Positions 1 through 9,701 of a stretch of DNA of 64,000 nt are shown piece after piece. The stretch spans positions 250,136 to 314,135 of the forward strand of contig JAEUJZ010000049.1 of assembly GCA_016794505.1 (NCBI GenBank), written 5' to 3'. The notes below the pieces were generated by a model. It was not told where the DNA came from. It saw only the letters and a list, made by a program, of their open reading frames with translations, and ran no database searches. The translations under genes were made by a program, and so were the position numbers. Each line of letters opens with the position of its first letter. The stretch's first letter is position 1. This stretch comes from Myxococcales bacterium (GTDB lineage Bacteria > Myxococcota_A > Polyangia > Palsa-1104 > JAEUJZ01).

Positions 1-9
1 ATCGGAGTC

Positions 10-1023
10 ATGTGTCCTCACGCGACATCCCAGAGCCAGCGGATCACTGTGCGTTGGGTCGGGCTCTGCGCTCTGCTCGTCGCCGGTCTTAGCTGCCAGC
101 GCCCAGAGTCGCCACCGCAGCCGATTCTGGGGAGCGCAGTGCCCACGCAGAGCCAGGTCGTCGCCACACTGACGCGACCGACCGCCGCGGCCCTGAGCTC
201 AGACGGAACGCTGCTGTTTGCGCTGGCACAGGATGATGCCGAGGCCTATCAGCTCTTTGCGGGGTCCGTTGGCTCGACGCTTTCTGTGGTTCCGACGTCG
301 GTGCCGCTCTCGTACCCCGTGGCTCTGGCCATCCGCCGTACCCGCCCCGAGCTTGTCGTCGTCGATCTCGGCGCCAGCGACGCAGCCCATCCTGCGGGTA
401 CCGTGTACCGCGGCACATTCGACGGAACGCTCGCGCCGCTTTCCTCTTCGTTGCCTTGGTATCCGACAGCCGTCGCACTCGCCGCGGATGATCGCTCGGT
501 TTATGTGACAGGTCGCGATGCGCAAAGCGGTGAAGCTGGAGTGTTTCAGGTCTCGCTTTCCGACGGCGCGATACACACGCTGTTCCAAGGAGCACCCCTG
601 TCACAGCCCATCGCAGTGGCGCAAACCAGCGACGGGGGCTTGTATGTCGCCGAGGCGCAGAACGCAGGGACCCAGCGCGGAGCCATCTTCCGCATCAGCG
701 CCGGCCAAGCACTGCCCATCCGTCGCGAGCCGCTGCCAAGCCTGTTTCCAAGCGGACTGTGCGCGGCGGGTCGACCGAGCGCGGATCTGCTCTTTAGCGC
801 GTCGCTTGCGACGGGAACAGAGCCGTGGCTGTACCGCCTGTCTCCAACTGGAACCACGGAAGCGCTGGTCTTTTCTAGCGCGACGGAAGTGACCGCGCTG
901 AGTCGCGCCGCCGATGCCGACCTATGGGTGGCCATTGATGCAGTCGTTCCGGCCGACGCAGCGAGCCCGGATCCGCTGTCCCTGGAACGCCCCCAAGGCC
1001 ACGTCCTTTTGCTCGCGCCCTAA
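10..1023 (+). CDS. Predicted lipoprotein with beta-propeller-like body
   Basis: Secreted lipoprotein of unknown function, 337 aa. The N-terminus has a basic stretch, a hydrophobic segment and a lipobox ending in Cys29 (LVAGLSC). The rest is beta-rich, with repeated strands of the kind (S/D)DG.LYVAEA and DRSVYVTG, which resemble NHL/SMP-30-type propeller blades. This reading is by eye only. A GGAG stretch lies 5 nt before the ATG. The gene precedes the DUF4331 gene by 8 nt, so the two are probably co-transcribed. The true upstream context is outside the window. Confidence 0.75.
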   Translation: MCPHATSQSQRITVRWVGLCALLVAGLSCQRPESPPQPILGSAVPTQSQVVATLTRPTAAALSSDGTLLFALAQDDAEAYQLFAGSVGSTLSVVPTSVPLSYPVALAIRRTRPELVVVDLGASDAAHPAGTVYRGTFDGTLAPLSSSLPWYPTAVALAADDRSVYVTGRDAQSGEAGVFQVSLSDGAIHTLFQGAPLSQPIAVAQTSDGGLYVAEAQNAGTQRGAIFRISAGQALPIRREPLPSLFPSGLCAAGRPSADLLFSASLATGTEPWLYRLSPTGTTEALVFSSATEVTALSRAADADLWVAIDAVVPADAASPDPLSLERPQGHVLLLAP

Positions 1024-1031
1024 GGAACGGG

Positions 1032-2693
1032 ATGCATGGATTCATGGTCGTAGACAGCCCGAAAAAACCGATGCAGCACGGTGTACCTGCCGACGAGAAG
1101 CGGCTGAATAGCCAAGCAACCACGCCTGCCCGTGTTCGTTCTGTGTCGGCGCTGTGCGCCGCGTTGGCTGCCACGTCCTTCGTTTTTTCCGTCGCTGTAC
1201 CGGCCAGCCATGCGTCCAGCCATCGCGAGGCGCCGCTGATCAGCGAAGACCCAGCCGCAGACGCCACCGATCTGTACGCATTCAGAACGCCGCAGAATGC
1301 CAGCGATGGCGGTGTCCTTCCCAATTCGCTGATCATCATCGCCAATTACTGGCCTATGCAAGAGCCAGGTTCTGGTCCCAACTGGCCGCGGTTTTCGGAT
1401 GGAGTTCTGTACGAGATCAAGATCGACAACGACGGCGATGCGATCGAAGACATCACGTATCAGTTTCGCTTCCGCACGGAATACCTGAAACCGGACAGCG
1501 TGCTTCTGGCGTCGGCTCCGGTGGCCGCACGCGACGCAGCGGCCTTGCAAGTTCGTCAGCGCTACACCGTCACGCGGCTTGAGCGTGGAGGCGCCGCGCT
1601 CACTCTGCTGCGCGATCAGCTGACGCCGCCCGTCTATGCCGGCACGTATACACTGGGCGCCGCCGCTGCGTACGAGGCCTTGGCGCAGACGACGGTCTAT
1701 CCGCTGGGAGGCGATGTCTCGAACAATGGACGCGTCTTTGCCGGCCAGCGCGATGACGCGTTTTATGCCGATCTGGGGAGCGTCTTTGATCTATTGCGGG
1801 CTCGCTGCCAAGCCACTCCGAACAGTCCGGCTGGCTGCGGCTCTTCGGGCACGGTTCGTGGCGTCGACTTTCTGGCCGGGTACAACGTTCACACGATCGC
1901 GATCCAAGTGCCGATCACGCGCCTTCTACGCAGCAACGCCAGCGTCTCGGGCAAAGACCAAGTCTTGGGCATCTGGACGACGGCCAGCCGGCCGCGCGTC
2001 ACGATTCGACGCGCTCCACCTTTGACGGCAGCGACACGAATCAAGACGCAGGACGCGACCGGTTCGTGGGTGCAGGTGTCTCGCCTTGGCTTGCCGCTGG
2101 TAAACGAGCTTCTTGTTCCGCTCGCGTACAAGGACACCTTCAACACGCTGGCTCCGTCCCAGGATGCGCTGCTGTTTGCATCGCCCGACGGGAATTCCAT
2201 GCTCAGCAGTCCAGAGGTCGCGGGGCTCTTGCAGCGGCTGTATGGCATCGCGGTGCCTCCAGCCGGGCGCACGGATCTGAACGATCTGCTGCAGTTTCAC
2301 ATCGCGCCAGGGGGAACTGGTTCCGCGCTTTCCCCCTTTCGCGGCAAAGAACATGGGCTGGCCTTGGCGGACATCCTGCGCATCGACGTATCGACACCAG
2401 CGGCCAGCGATCTTGTGAGCAATCGCCTGGGCGCGCTCGGCGTGGTGGGTGGAACCAGCGATCCCAGCATCGGTTTTCCCAACGGCCGTCGCCCACAAGA
2501 CGACGTCATCGATATCGTGCAGCGCGTGCTTGGCGGCACCTTGCGTGGGGTCAGCGCCGCCAACAGCCTAGGCGATGGCGTCGACGGCAACGACAAGCCA
2601 TTTCTGACGCAGTTTCCCTATCTCTCAACGCCCTGGTCAGGGTCTGAGGTGAACACCAGCACACCGTATCGACAGCTGCACACGGCCCCTTAG
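1032..2693 (+). CDS. DUF4331 domain secreted protein
   Basis: A 553 aa protein of the DUF4331 family, function unknown. The family signature appears just after the signal peptide: SSHREAPLISEDPAADATDL followed by YAFRTP. The long N-region (about 35 residues) is followed by a hydrophobic segment ending ASHA, consistent with cleavage around residue 60. Length is usual for the family. AAGGAA lies 4 nt before the ATG. An in-frame ATG at 1044 is an alternative start. It follows the upstream lipoprotein gene by 8 nt. DUF4331 proteins are often found beside other secreted proteins; their substrate is not known. Confidence 0.85.
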   Translation: MHGFMVVDSPKKPMQHGVPADEKRLNSQATTPARVRSVSALCAALAATSFVFSVAVPASHASSHREAPLISEDPAADATDLYAFRTPQNASDGGVLPNSLIIIANYWPMQEPGSGPNWPRFSDGVLYEIKIDNDGDAIEDITYQFRFRTEYLKPDSVLLASAPVAARDAAALQVRQRYTVTRLERGGAALTLLRDQLTPPVYAGTYTLGAAAAYEALAQTTVYPLGGDVSNNGRVFAGQRDDAFYADLGSVFDLLRARCQATPNSPAGCGSSGTVRGVDFLAGYNVHTIAIQVPITRLLRSNASVSGKDQVLGIWTTASRPRVTIRRAPPLTAATRIKTQDATGSWVQVSRLGLPLVNELLVPLAYKDTFNTLAPSQDALLFASPDGNSMLSSPEVAGLLQRLYGIAVPPAGRTDLNDLLQFHIAPGGTGSALSPFRGKEHGLALADILRIDVSTPAASDLVSNRLGALGVVGGTSDPSIGFPNGRRPQDDVIDIVQRVLGGTLRGVSAANSLGDGVDGNDKPFLTQFPYLSTPWSGSEVNTSTPYRQLHTAP

Positions 2694-2751
2694 TTACGTG
2701 CCTAGAAAAACCGTCTGCAAACCAAAGACAACCAGCCTTGGAGAACCAATC

Positions 2752-3657
2752 ATGTACGACCAGAGCTTACGATTCTCGCTTGAGCGAACCGTGACCCGCC
2801 TTCGCCGCGCACGCGTCCTTTTGGCCTTGCTCGGCATCGCGGCCAGCACCGCCGGCTGCCCCGGACCGACCATGACCGGTGACAACCCCGATATGAGCAG
2901 CACGCCTGCTCCTGACATGGCGACGCCGCTGCGCTTCGGTCTGGTGCGTCTGGCCAGCACCACCGTCTCGGTGGGACCCAGCATGCTCAATAGCTCGGCG
3001 GCGACGGCGGTCTTTATCGACCCCTCGCAGCAAGGGGCCGCATGCCAAAGACAGACGCAAGGGGACTGCACGCTGTACATCTGCGAAGGCGCGAGCTTCA
3101 GTGCTCCGCATGCCGGCGCGATCACCGTAAGCGGAGGCACGCAGAACATCACCATGATCCCGCGCAGCGACGGCAGCTATGAGCCGTACGTGAACTCGAC
3201 GATCAACGTGTTCCCAAGCGGTCAAGCGCTGGGCATCAGCGCTGCGGGGCAGACGGTTCCGGCCTTTTCGAGCAACATCACGCCGATGAGCGCATCGCCC
3301 TTTATGCTGTCCATGCCCGATGGCAGCCGCGCCACCATCGTCTTTGCGCTGACCAAGTCGCAGGACTATCAGCTTTCATGGACGGCGCTTGGCGCTGGCA
3401 GCAAGGTGGCCGCTGAGCTGATTCAGAGCCCCGACAGCAACCGCAGCATCACGCTGGAGTGCATCTTCGACGGCACGCGCGGCACTGGCACGTTCCCCAG
3501 CGGCTTGCTCGGCCGCTTTCAGACGACCAATGGCCAGATCGGCGTGGGCGCCTTCTTAATTGGTCCCGCCACCACTGCCACGGTCAAGCAGGGTCCCTGG
3601 GATATCGTCGTCACCGCGATCTCTGGCGGACGCGCTGGCACCGCGACCTTGCAGTAA
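2752..3657 (+). CDS. Predicted lipoprotein, unknown function
   Basis: A 301 aa lipoprotein that I do not recognise. The ATG at 2752 is preferred over further upstream codons because GGAGAA sits 8 nt ahead of it and the signal peptide (basic residues, then LLALLGIAASTAGC) begins sensibly from there. After the lipobox Cys comes a Pro/Asp/Met-rich linker, then a beta-rich domain with a single Cys pair (ACQ..CTLYIC). The gene lies 58 nt after the DUF4331 gene on the same strand and may be its operon partner. Confidence 0.7.
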   Translation: MYDQSLRFSLERTVTRLRRARVLLALLGIAASTAGCPGPTMTGDNPDMSSTPAPDMATPLRFGLVRLASTTVSVGPSMLNSSAATAVFIDPSQQGAACQRQTQGDCTLYICEGASFSAPHAGAITVSGGTQNITMIPRSDGSYEPYVNSTINVFPSGQALGISAAGQTVPAFSSNITPMSASPFMLSMPDGSRATIVFALTKSQDYQLSWTALGAGSKVAAELIQSPDSNRSITLECIFDGTRGTGTFPSGLLGRFQTTNGQIGVGAFLIGPATTATVKQGPWDIVVTAISGGRAGTATLQ

Positions 3658-3720
3658 GCACCGCACTGCCCCCAAGCCGCCCCAAGCCGACAGAGCATCG
3701 CGTCGAAGCGCCCCTTCCGA

Positions 3721-3726
3721 TAGCAT
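3721..3726 (+). promoter_or_regulatory. Putative -10 (TAGCAT) of a leaderless promoter for the P450 operon
   Basis: TAGCAT, preceded by GA, ends exactly 6 nt before the ATG of the P450 gene, which would place the transcription start at the A of ATG. The purine run GAGGGG touches the ATG and is too close to act as a ribosome binding site. No good -35 hexamer is seen. See the finding on leaderless starts. Confidence 0.45.
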
Positions 3727-3732
3727 GAGGGG

Positions 3733-5115
3733 ATGCTGATCGATGCCGCACTGGGGCTCTTGCCCGCTTCTGTGAAACAGCATGCGCAGGCCTGGCAGAA
3801 CTTCGCGAGTCTGCGCAGCGACCGCTTGCGGTTCATGGAGCGACTCGCTGCCCGCGGCGAGCCTGTCGTCGAGCTGCCTATCTCGCTCTATCACGTGTAC
3901 GTGCTGTTCGATCTCGATGACATCAAAGAGATCCTAGTCAACCAGACGCGCAAAGTTCACAAAGGCATGGGCCTAGAGCGCGCCAAGGAAGTGCTGGGCG
4001 AAGGCCTGCTGACTGCGGAAGGCGACGCCCACTTGCGACAGCGACGCTTGGTGCAGCCCGCCTTTCACAAGCAGCGCTTGCGCGGCTATGGCAGCGCGAT
4101 GATCGACTGCACAACGCAGTACCGCAGCGAGCTTCAAGACGGCGAGCTACGCGATATGCACACCGAGATGATGCGGCTGACCTTGCGCATCGTCGGCCGC
4201 ACGCTCTTTGACGTCGACACCAGCGCAGATGCCGATGAGATTGGGCAGTGCCTGCACAACTTCGTGCAGAGCTTCAACTTCACGATGCTGCCGTTCTATC
4301 CGCTGCTGCGTCACCTGCCGCTGCCGCAGGTGCGGCGCATTCACGCGACCCGCGCAGCCTTGGACCGATACATCTATCGCATCATCGATGAGCGACGAAA
4401 GAGCGGCCGCGATCACGGCGACCTCTTATCGATGCTGATCGCCGCCACGGATCAAGAAAGCGAAGGCGCCACCACGCTCAGCGATACACAGCTACGGGAT
4501 GAGTGCCTGACCTTGCTTCTCGCTGGACACGAGACCACAGCCAACGCGCTAACCTGGACGCTGTTTCTGCTGTCGCAGCATCCCGCTGTCGAACAGCGCC
4601 TGCTTGGCGAGATTGACTCGGTGCTTGGCGATCGCCTACCGACCATCGACGATCTACCCCGCCTTTCGTACTGCGAGCAGGTCGTCGCCGAGTCGCTGCG
4701 TCTGTATCCACCGGCCTATGCCATCGCCCGCCGCGTGCTTGAGCCGATCGATCTGCCGTCGGGTCATCGCCTGCAGCCGGGCAGCTTGGCCATTGTGCCC
4801 ATCCGCGTCATTCATCGCTTGCCGACGTTTTATCCCGATCCCGAGCGCTTCGATCCCGAGCGCTTTACCGCCGAGGCGAAAGCCCGACGGCCGCGCTTTG
4901 CCTATCTGCCGTTTTCCCATGGGCCGCGCAACTGCATCGGTGAACACTTCGCGTGGATGGAAGCGGTGCTGGTGCTGGCTACGCTTTTGCAACGCGTGCA
5001 GTTCCGCTTGGCTCCAGGGCAGGTGGTCGAGCCCGATCCGCTGATTACCCTGCGGGCGCGCTATGGCATGCGCATGCGCGTCTGCGCCCGTCGACCACGC
5101 CCACAAGCGAGCTAG
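3733..5115 (+). CDS. Cytochrome P450
   Basis: Haem-thiolate monooxygenase, 460 aa, a full-length soluble bacterial P450. Visible signatures are the I-helix AGHETT (about residues 264-269), the K-helix ESLR starting at Glu320, the PERF meander and the haem-binding loop FSHGPRNCIG with the proximal ligand Cys401. The redox partner is not encoded nearby. The substrate cannot be told from sequence; the similarity is to the fatty-acid or terpenoid-type class by general feel only. It heads a three-gene operon: its stop is 13 nt before the exosortase start. A P450 linked to an exosortase is not an arrangement I know of. Confidence 0.95.
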   Translation: MLIDAALGLLPASVKQHAQAWQNFASLRSDRLRFMERLAARGEPVVELPISLYHVYVLFDLDDIKEILVNQTRKVHKGMGLERAKEVLGEGLLTAEGDAHLRQRRLVQPAFHKQRLRGYGSAMIDCTTQYRSELQDGELRDMHTEMMRLTLRIVGRTLFDVDTSADADEIGQCLHNFVQSFNFTMLPFYPLLRHLPLPQVRRIHATRAALDRYIYRIIDERRKSGRDHGDLLSMLIAATDQESEGATTLSDTQLRDECLTLLLAGHETTANALTWTLFLLSQHPAVEQRLLGEIDSVLGDRLPTIDDLPRLSYCEQVVAESLRLYPPAYAIARRVLEPIDLPSGHRLQPGSLAIVPIRVIHRLPTFYPDPERFDPERFTAEAKARRPRFAYLPFSHGPRNCIGEHFAWMEAVLVLATLLQRVQFRLAPGQVVEPDPLITLRARYGMRMRVCARRPRPQAS

Positions 5116-5128
5116 GAACGCAGCGCAG

Positions 5129-6736
5129 GTGGCGGCCCGAACGCGCATCGCTTGGCTTGGCCTGATTGCTGCGCTCTTGGCGCTGCTGCACCTGTTCGCT
5201 GACACTCTGCGCTGGCTATGGCACGTTCCGTTTTCGGGGGACGATCGCCGCCTGAACGTGGCCTTGCTGTTGGTCTTTGGCGTTCTGCTCACGCAGCGAC
5301 TGCGTCGCCTGCGCGCCCAGTCTGGCCCACTTTTTTCCTGGCCCGATCGACTGAGCGATCCGTCGCGTCTCGCCGCGCTGGCGCTGTTTCTGGGGCCGCT
5401 TCTGGCCTGCGTGCTTCTGCGCCACCTGGTCGGCGAAAGCACCCTGTCTGCGGCGTGCTTCCTGCTTTCGGTCTACGGCGGGCTTGGCTTGTTCCTCGCG
5501 CCGCCGCACTTCCGCGCTGGGCTTTCAGGCATGCTGCTGCTTATCGCCAGCCTGCCCTTTGCTGCCTTGGCCGACGGATACATGGGTCTTCTGGCTCGTA
5601 TCTTCACCGCCGAGATCGTGCAGCAGCTGCTGTCGGCGCTGCACATCGCGGCGCTGCCGGTCTCAAGCATCTTGATCCTTGAGCGCGGCATCGCCCACAT
5701 CGACATTCCCTGCAGCGGCCTGCGAGGTCTGTGGTCGGGCGTGCTGGCCTATCTGTTGATCTCCTGGATTTCTCGACGACAGCTAGGCCTGGTCTGGCTC
5801 GTGGGTCTGCTGCTTATGCAAGCCCTGCTTTTGCTCGCCAACATCGGGCGCGTGTTCCTGTTGGTCGTGCTGGCGCATGTCGCATCGCTGCCCGATCTAG
5901 CCGAGCACCTGCACATGCCCTTGGGACTGTTTGGCTTTGCGCTGTGCGTGGCCTTTGCGTTTTTCTATTTGCGTCAGGTTGTGGTGGTCCGTTTGTCTGG
6001 CCCAGCGACGGATGAGACGCGCCATCCAGCTCGCATGCCGCAGGCAGCGGATCCCACTGCCAAGCACGGAATGTGGATCGTGCCCGCCCTGGCCTTGGTT
6101 CTGTTTGTGCTGTGCGCCAGCGATGCTCGCTCGCACCGCAGGATCGATTCCGCGGCCGCCATTCCCCTCGATCTGCCGGCGAATCTGCACCACACCCCGC
6201 AGCCGCTGACAGTGGCCGAGCGCGAGGTCTTTGCGCGCTTTGGTGCTCATGCCCAGAAGTTCCGTATTCCTGGGGGATCACTCATCGTGGTGCAAGCGAA
6301 CACGCTGCCCGCCTTTCGCGCGCACCATCCGCCCGAGGTCTGCCTGTTGGCTGCAGGGCTGCGCATCGTGACGGCGAGCTCCGTCGAGGTTGCACCGGGC
6401 GCGCAGGCTCGCCTGCTGACACTGCAGGATCGACCGCCATCCCATGCGTCCGACGTGTCGACGTCGGATCCGCTGCGACAGCGCAGCGGGATCTATTGGT
6501 TCCAGTCGGCAGAGTCAACGACGCCAGATATCGTGCGGCGCATCCTGCGGCAGCTCATTTCGCGTCGGCCCTGGCTTTTGGTCACCATGGTCAGCGACGA
6601 TCATCCTTACCCACATCAGATCTTGGACGCGACGCCATCGCAACACCAGACAGCCTTCCTTGCGATGGCACGCAGCATTCACACATCGCTTGCCCACAGC
6701 CTGCGCGCGACACCGAAACCCGGAGATCATCCATGA
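5129..6736 (+). CDS. Exosortase with fused EpsI-like C-terminal domain
   Basis: Multi-spanning membrane cysteine protease-transpeptidase that recognises PEP-CTERM-type tails. Numbered from the GTG at 5129 (535 aa), the exosortase core holds the catalytic Cys195 in PCSG, Arg241 in NIGR and a conserved His (260/262) in EHLHM before a glycine-rich helix. After about residue 320 a soluble domain follows with the HHPPEVCLLAAG motif near residue 400, typical of EpsI (DUF3485), so the two usual partners are fused. GTG 5129 is chosen because AGGA lies 11 nt upstream and it avoids overlap with the P450; ATG 5063 is the alternative. Its stop overlaps the next start as ATGA, so translation is probably coupled to the putative substrate gene. 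Confidence 0.88.
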   Translation: MAARTRIAWLGLIAALLALLHLFADTLRWLWHVPFSGDDRRLNVALLLVFGVLLTQRLRRLRAQSGPLFSWPDRLSDPSRLAALALFLGPLLACVLLRHLVGESTLSAACFLLSVYGGLGLFLAPPHFRAGLSGMLLLIASLPFAALADGYMGLLARIFTAEIVQQLLSALHIAALPVSSILILERGIAHIDIPCSGLRGLWSGVLAYLLISWISRRQLGLVWLVGLLLMQALLLLANIGRVFLLVVLAHVASLPDLAEHLHMPLGLFGFALCVAFAFFYLRQVVVVRLSGPATDETRHPARMPQAADPTAKHGMWIVPALALVLFVLCASDARSHRRIDSAAAIPLDLPANLHHTPQPLTVAEREVFARFGAHAQKFRIPGGSLIVVQANTLPAFRAHHPPEVCLLAAGLRIVTASSVEVAPGAQARLLTLQDRPPSHASDVSTSDPLRQRSGIYWFQSAESTTPDIVRRILRQLISRRPWLLVTMVSDDHPYPHQILDATPSQHQTAFLAMARSIHTSLAHSLRATPKPGDHP

Positions 6737-9636
6737 CCGCACCGAACAACGAAGCAGCCAAGCTGGCCCAGCCGGCCGACGGCGCACCCACGGCGATTTC
6801 TAAGCGGTGGCTTTTGCGCTTCGGCTTGTTTTGGTCGTGGAATCTGGTGTTCCTGCTGTTGGTCGGCTTCGTCATTGCGCCGTATGTCTTGTGGCAGCTT
6901 CTTTTGGAAGTGGCCGATGGTCTGCTGCCACCGAGCCTGTTCCTAAGCGCCGCGTTCGTCGTTGTCGTTCCGGTTCTTGCTACGGTGATGGCGCTCGTTC
7001 CGCTGCGGCGGCATTCGGATCGCTGGCTCACGCTGATGTATGGCCTGGAAGCGCCGCTGTTTGTGCTCGGGCTGTTTCGCGTGTTTCTGCTGCGCGAGGT
7101 GACGCCGGCAGTGGGCGCCCTGCTGGCATTTCTTGGGCTGGGTGTCTTGGCGTTTGGCTACAGCTTTGCGCTGGGCACCGACTCGACATCGCGTCGAGCC
7201 GCCGTGATGCGCAGCCTCGGCGCGGGCTTTTGTCTCAGCACCGCGGCCTATCTGGGCGCGCTCTTGTCGTTCTATGCCGTGCCGACTGCCGTCTGGTTGA
7301 TCGTCGGCTTCTTTCGCTTCGGCTGGGTGCGCGAGCTTGCAAACATGCTGCAGCACTCGCACGGCGCCGCGCTGATCTGGCTGCCCATGTCGCTGTTCTT
7401 GTTTTTCTACAGCGCCAGCTTGTTGGTGGTGCTGCCGTTTGCGCTGATCGGGCTCTATGCCAAGCAAGGTCTCTTCGTGGTGCGCTCTGCCTGTCGGCAC
7501 CTGCCGCGCTGGCAAGTGGCGCTGCTCATCCTAGTGGTTCCCGTCGCAGGCGAGCTTCTTTATCGCGGCCTTGGCCCGCAGACGCAGGCACAGGTCTTTG
7601 CGCTGCTCGATCCCGATCCAGACCGCAGCAGCCCGGCGCAGTCACGCAGCGATGCCGAGCGCAATGCGCTGCTTGCCCGCAAGGATGAAGTGCGGAGCGG
7701 CTTGCTGAATGCCTATCTGGCGCCGTATCGCTATCTGAGCGCGACCGGTTCCAACAATCACATCCGCAACCTGTTCCGCGACGGTGGCCACCTGTCTTCC
7801 GGCAGTGCCGATGCGCTGCAGCAGGCCTACAACGTCTTGGTCGCGCCGTTTCTGTATCGTGGAGACTCGCTGTTCGCCGATCAAGCGCGGGCCGAGAAGC
7901 TGTACGAGTCGTTTTTCGACGTCCCGCTGCAAAAGGCCGAGCGCGATCCGATCCAGCGCTCGCTTTCGGCAACGTACGACCGCGATCAAAGGCAGGCGGG
8001 CTTGCTCAACATCGGTCAGCGCAAGGTCCACTTGCAGCGCCAGGACGTGACGGTGCAAGAGCATGGCGACTTTGCATCGCTAGAGCTACACGAAGTCTAT
8101 GAAAACCAGACCGTCGAGCAGCAGGAGATTTTTTATTACTTCAGCCTGCCCGAGTCCGCCGTGATCACCGGTCTGTGGCTGGGCGATACCGAGGATCGGG
8201 CGCGGCGCTTTGCCCCCAATGTGGCTCCGCGCGGTGCAGCCCAGCGTGTCTATACGCGCGAAGTGCATCGCCGCGCCGATCCGGCGTTGCTGGAACAAGT
8301 GGGCCCGCGTCAATACCGTCTGCGTGCCTTCCCGATTCCGCCGCGCGCCCGCCTGAGCGATCGTCGCTTGACGTCTCCGCCGGACAGTCCGCCCGCTATC
8401 TTGCACCTGTGGCTTACGTATGACGTGTTCGCAGAAAACGGCGCGTGGCCGCTGCCTATCTTGCGCGAGCGGCGCAATGTCTATGCCGATGCCAGAACCG
8501 AGCGCACACAAAACGGCCAGGCATGGGCCCCGTCGAGACAAGACCCCGAGATCTGGTTGCCGCCCAGCATTCCGGCCCGCAGCCCGCAGCCGAACAACAC
8601 CCACGCGTGCGTCTTTCCTGACAGCACATCGCCGGGCGGTGGGTTCGAGGTGCAGATCAAAAGCGAGGCGAATTCGACGTCTGCTCTGCCGCCGGGGCAG
8701 ACCTTTGCTGTCGTGATCGATCGCACGCTGAGCATGGCGCGTCACGCGGCGGCGCTGGCCGAAAACATCGACTGGATCAAGCAGCACATCGCGCCGACCC
8801 ATCGCGTGCATGTGTACCTAACGTCCGCCCCCATTCGACACGAAGCAGCCAGTCGCATCGAAGACATTCGCAGCGTGGATCCGCGAGCGCTGCAGTTCTT
8901 TGGCGGTCATCGGTTGGGGACGTTGCTGCGTCAGTTCGCGGTGCTGCGCGGCAGCCAGGCCTATCGTGCTGTGCTGGTCTTGACAGATGACGGCAGCATG
9001 GATTTCGCCGATGACAAAGACGCCATCGCAGACTTTGTGGCGCCGGTCTTCTTTGTCCATGTGGGCGGTGGGCTGTCGGCCGGATACGACGATGCCAGCA
9101 TTGCGACGATGCAGAAGCGCGGCGGCAGCGCGGTGCTGTCGGTCGGTGAGGCCTTTGCGCGCATCGCTGCCGCGGGTTCAGCGGGAACGATCGATGCTCT
9201 GCTCTCGGACGTGATCGATGGCCACCGCATCACGGTGCGGCGCATCGCTCCATCCTCGGCGACACCGCCGCCCAGCGACACCGCGCAGCCGAGTGAGGCG
9301 ATTCATTCCTTGGCGGCTCGCGCGCTGATCTTGGCGCTGCTTCGACAGATCGATCACGGCGAGGTGGGTGCGCTCGATCGCCTGCATGCCATCGCCAAAG
9401 CACACCGCCAAGTCAGCCCGTACTCGTCGCTTTTGGTCTTGGTCAACGATGAACAGCGCCGCGCCTTGCAAGAAGCCGAGAAAGAAAAGAACCGCTTCGA
9501 TCGCCAAGTGGAATCAGGAAAGGAAGCACTGACCGCGCCGCACGACGTGATGGCGAGCGGCGTGCCAGAGCCCGAGGAGTGGCTGCTTCTGATGGTGGTC
9601 TGCCTGGCCGCGCTCTTCGCGCTGCGTCGGCCCTAG
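6733..9636 (+). CDS. Multi-spanning VIT/vWA protein with PEP-CTERM sorting signal
   Basis: A 967 aa membrane protein and probable dedicated exosortase substrate. The first ~300 residues hold seven or eight hydrophobic segments. A VIT-like domain follows (about 425-560; repeated strands and LHEVYENQT), then a von Willebrand A domain from about residue 655 with a MIDAS-like DRTLS. The C-terminus is a textbook PEP-CTERM tail: VPEPEEW near residue 943, a hydrophobic helix and a basic RRP end. Multi-spanning PEP-CTERM proteins are rare; I recall an annotated 'PEP-CTERM family integral membrane protein' family of this size. The start is fixed by the ATGA overlap with the exosortase and a GGAG 8 nt upstream. 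In-frame codons upstream lie inside the exosortase and are not used. Confidence 0.88.
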   Translation: MTAPNNEAAKLAQPADGAPTAISKRWLLRFGLFWSWNLVFLLLVGFVIAPYVLWQLLLEVADGLLPPSLFLSAAFVVVVPVLATVMALVPLRRHSDRWLTLMYGLEAPLFVLGLFRVFLLREVTPAVGALLAFLGLGVLAFGYSFALGTDSTSRRAAVMRSLGAGFCLSTAAYLGALLSFYAVPTAVWLIVGFFRFGWVRELANMLQHSHGAALIWLPMSLFLFFYSASLLVVLPFALIGLYAKQGLFVVRSACRHLPRWQVALLILVVPVAGELLYRGLGPQTQAQVFALLDPDPDRSSPAQSRSDAERNALLARKDEVRSGLLNAYLAPYRYLSATGSNNHIRNLFRDGGHLSSGSADALQQAYNVLVAPFLYRGDSLFADQARAEKLYESFFDVPLQKAERDPIQRSLSATYDRDQRQAGLLNIGQRKVHLQRQDVTVQEHGDFASLELHEVYENQTVEQQEIFYYFSLPESAVITGLWLGDTEDRARRFAPNVAPRGAAQRVYTREVHRRADPALLEQVGPRQYRLRAFPIPPRARLSDRRLTSPPDSPPAILHLWLTYDVFAENGAWPLPILRERRNVYADARTERTQNGQAWAPSRQDPEIWLPPSIPARSPQPNNTHACVFPDSTSPGGGFEVQIKSEANSTSALPPGQTFAVVIDRTLSMARHAAALAENIDWIKQHIAPTHRVHVYLTSAPIRHEAASRIEDIRSVDPRALQFFGGHRLGTLLRQFAVLRGSQAYRAVLVLTDDGSMDFADDKDAIADFVAPVFFVHVGGGLSAGYDDASIATMQKRGGSAVLSVGEAFARIAAAGSAGTIDALLSDVIDGHRITVRRIAPSSATPPPSDTAQPSEAIHSLAARALILALLRQIDHGEVGALDRLHAIAKAHRQVSPYSSLLVLVNDEQRRALQEAEKEKNRFDRQVESGKEALTAPHDVMASGVPEPEEWLLLMVVCLAALFALRRP

Positions 9637-9701
9637 CCACGCCGTTCGCACGCTCTTGCGATCGTCCGTCGCGCAGCTTGCTCGTTGACTGCGTCGCGCG
9701 A

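Noticed and set aside
6073..6732. Longer 5' version of the VIT/vWA gene
   Set aside because: It would lie inside the exosortase. The ATGA overlap and GGAG site fix the start at 6733.
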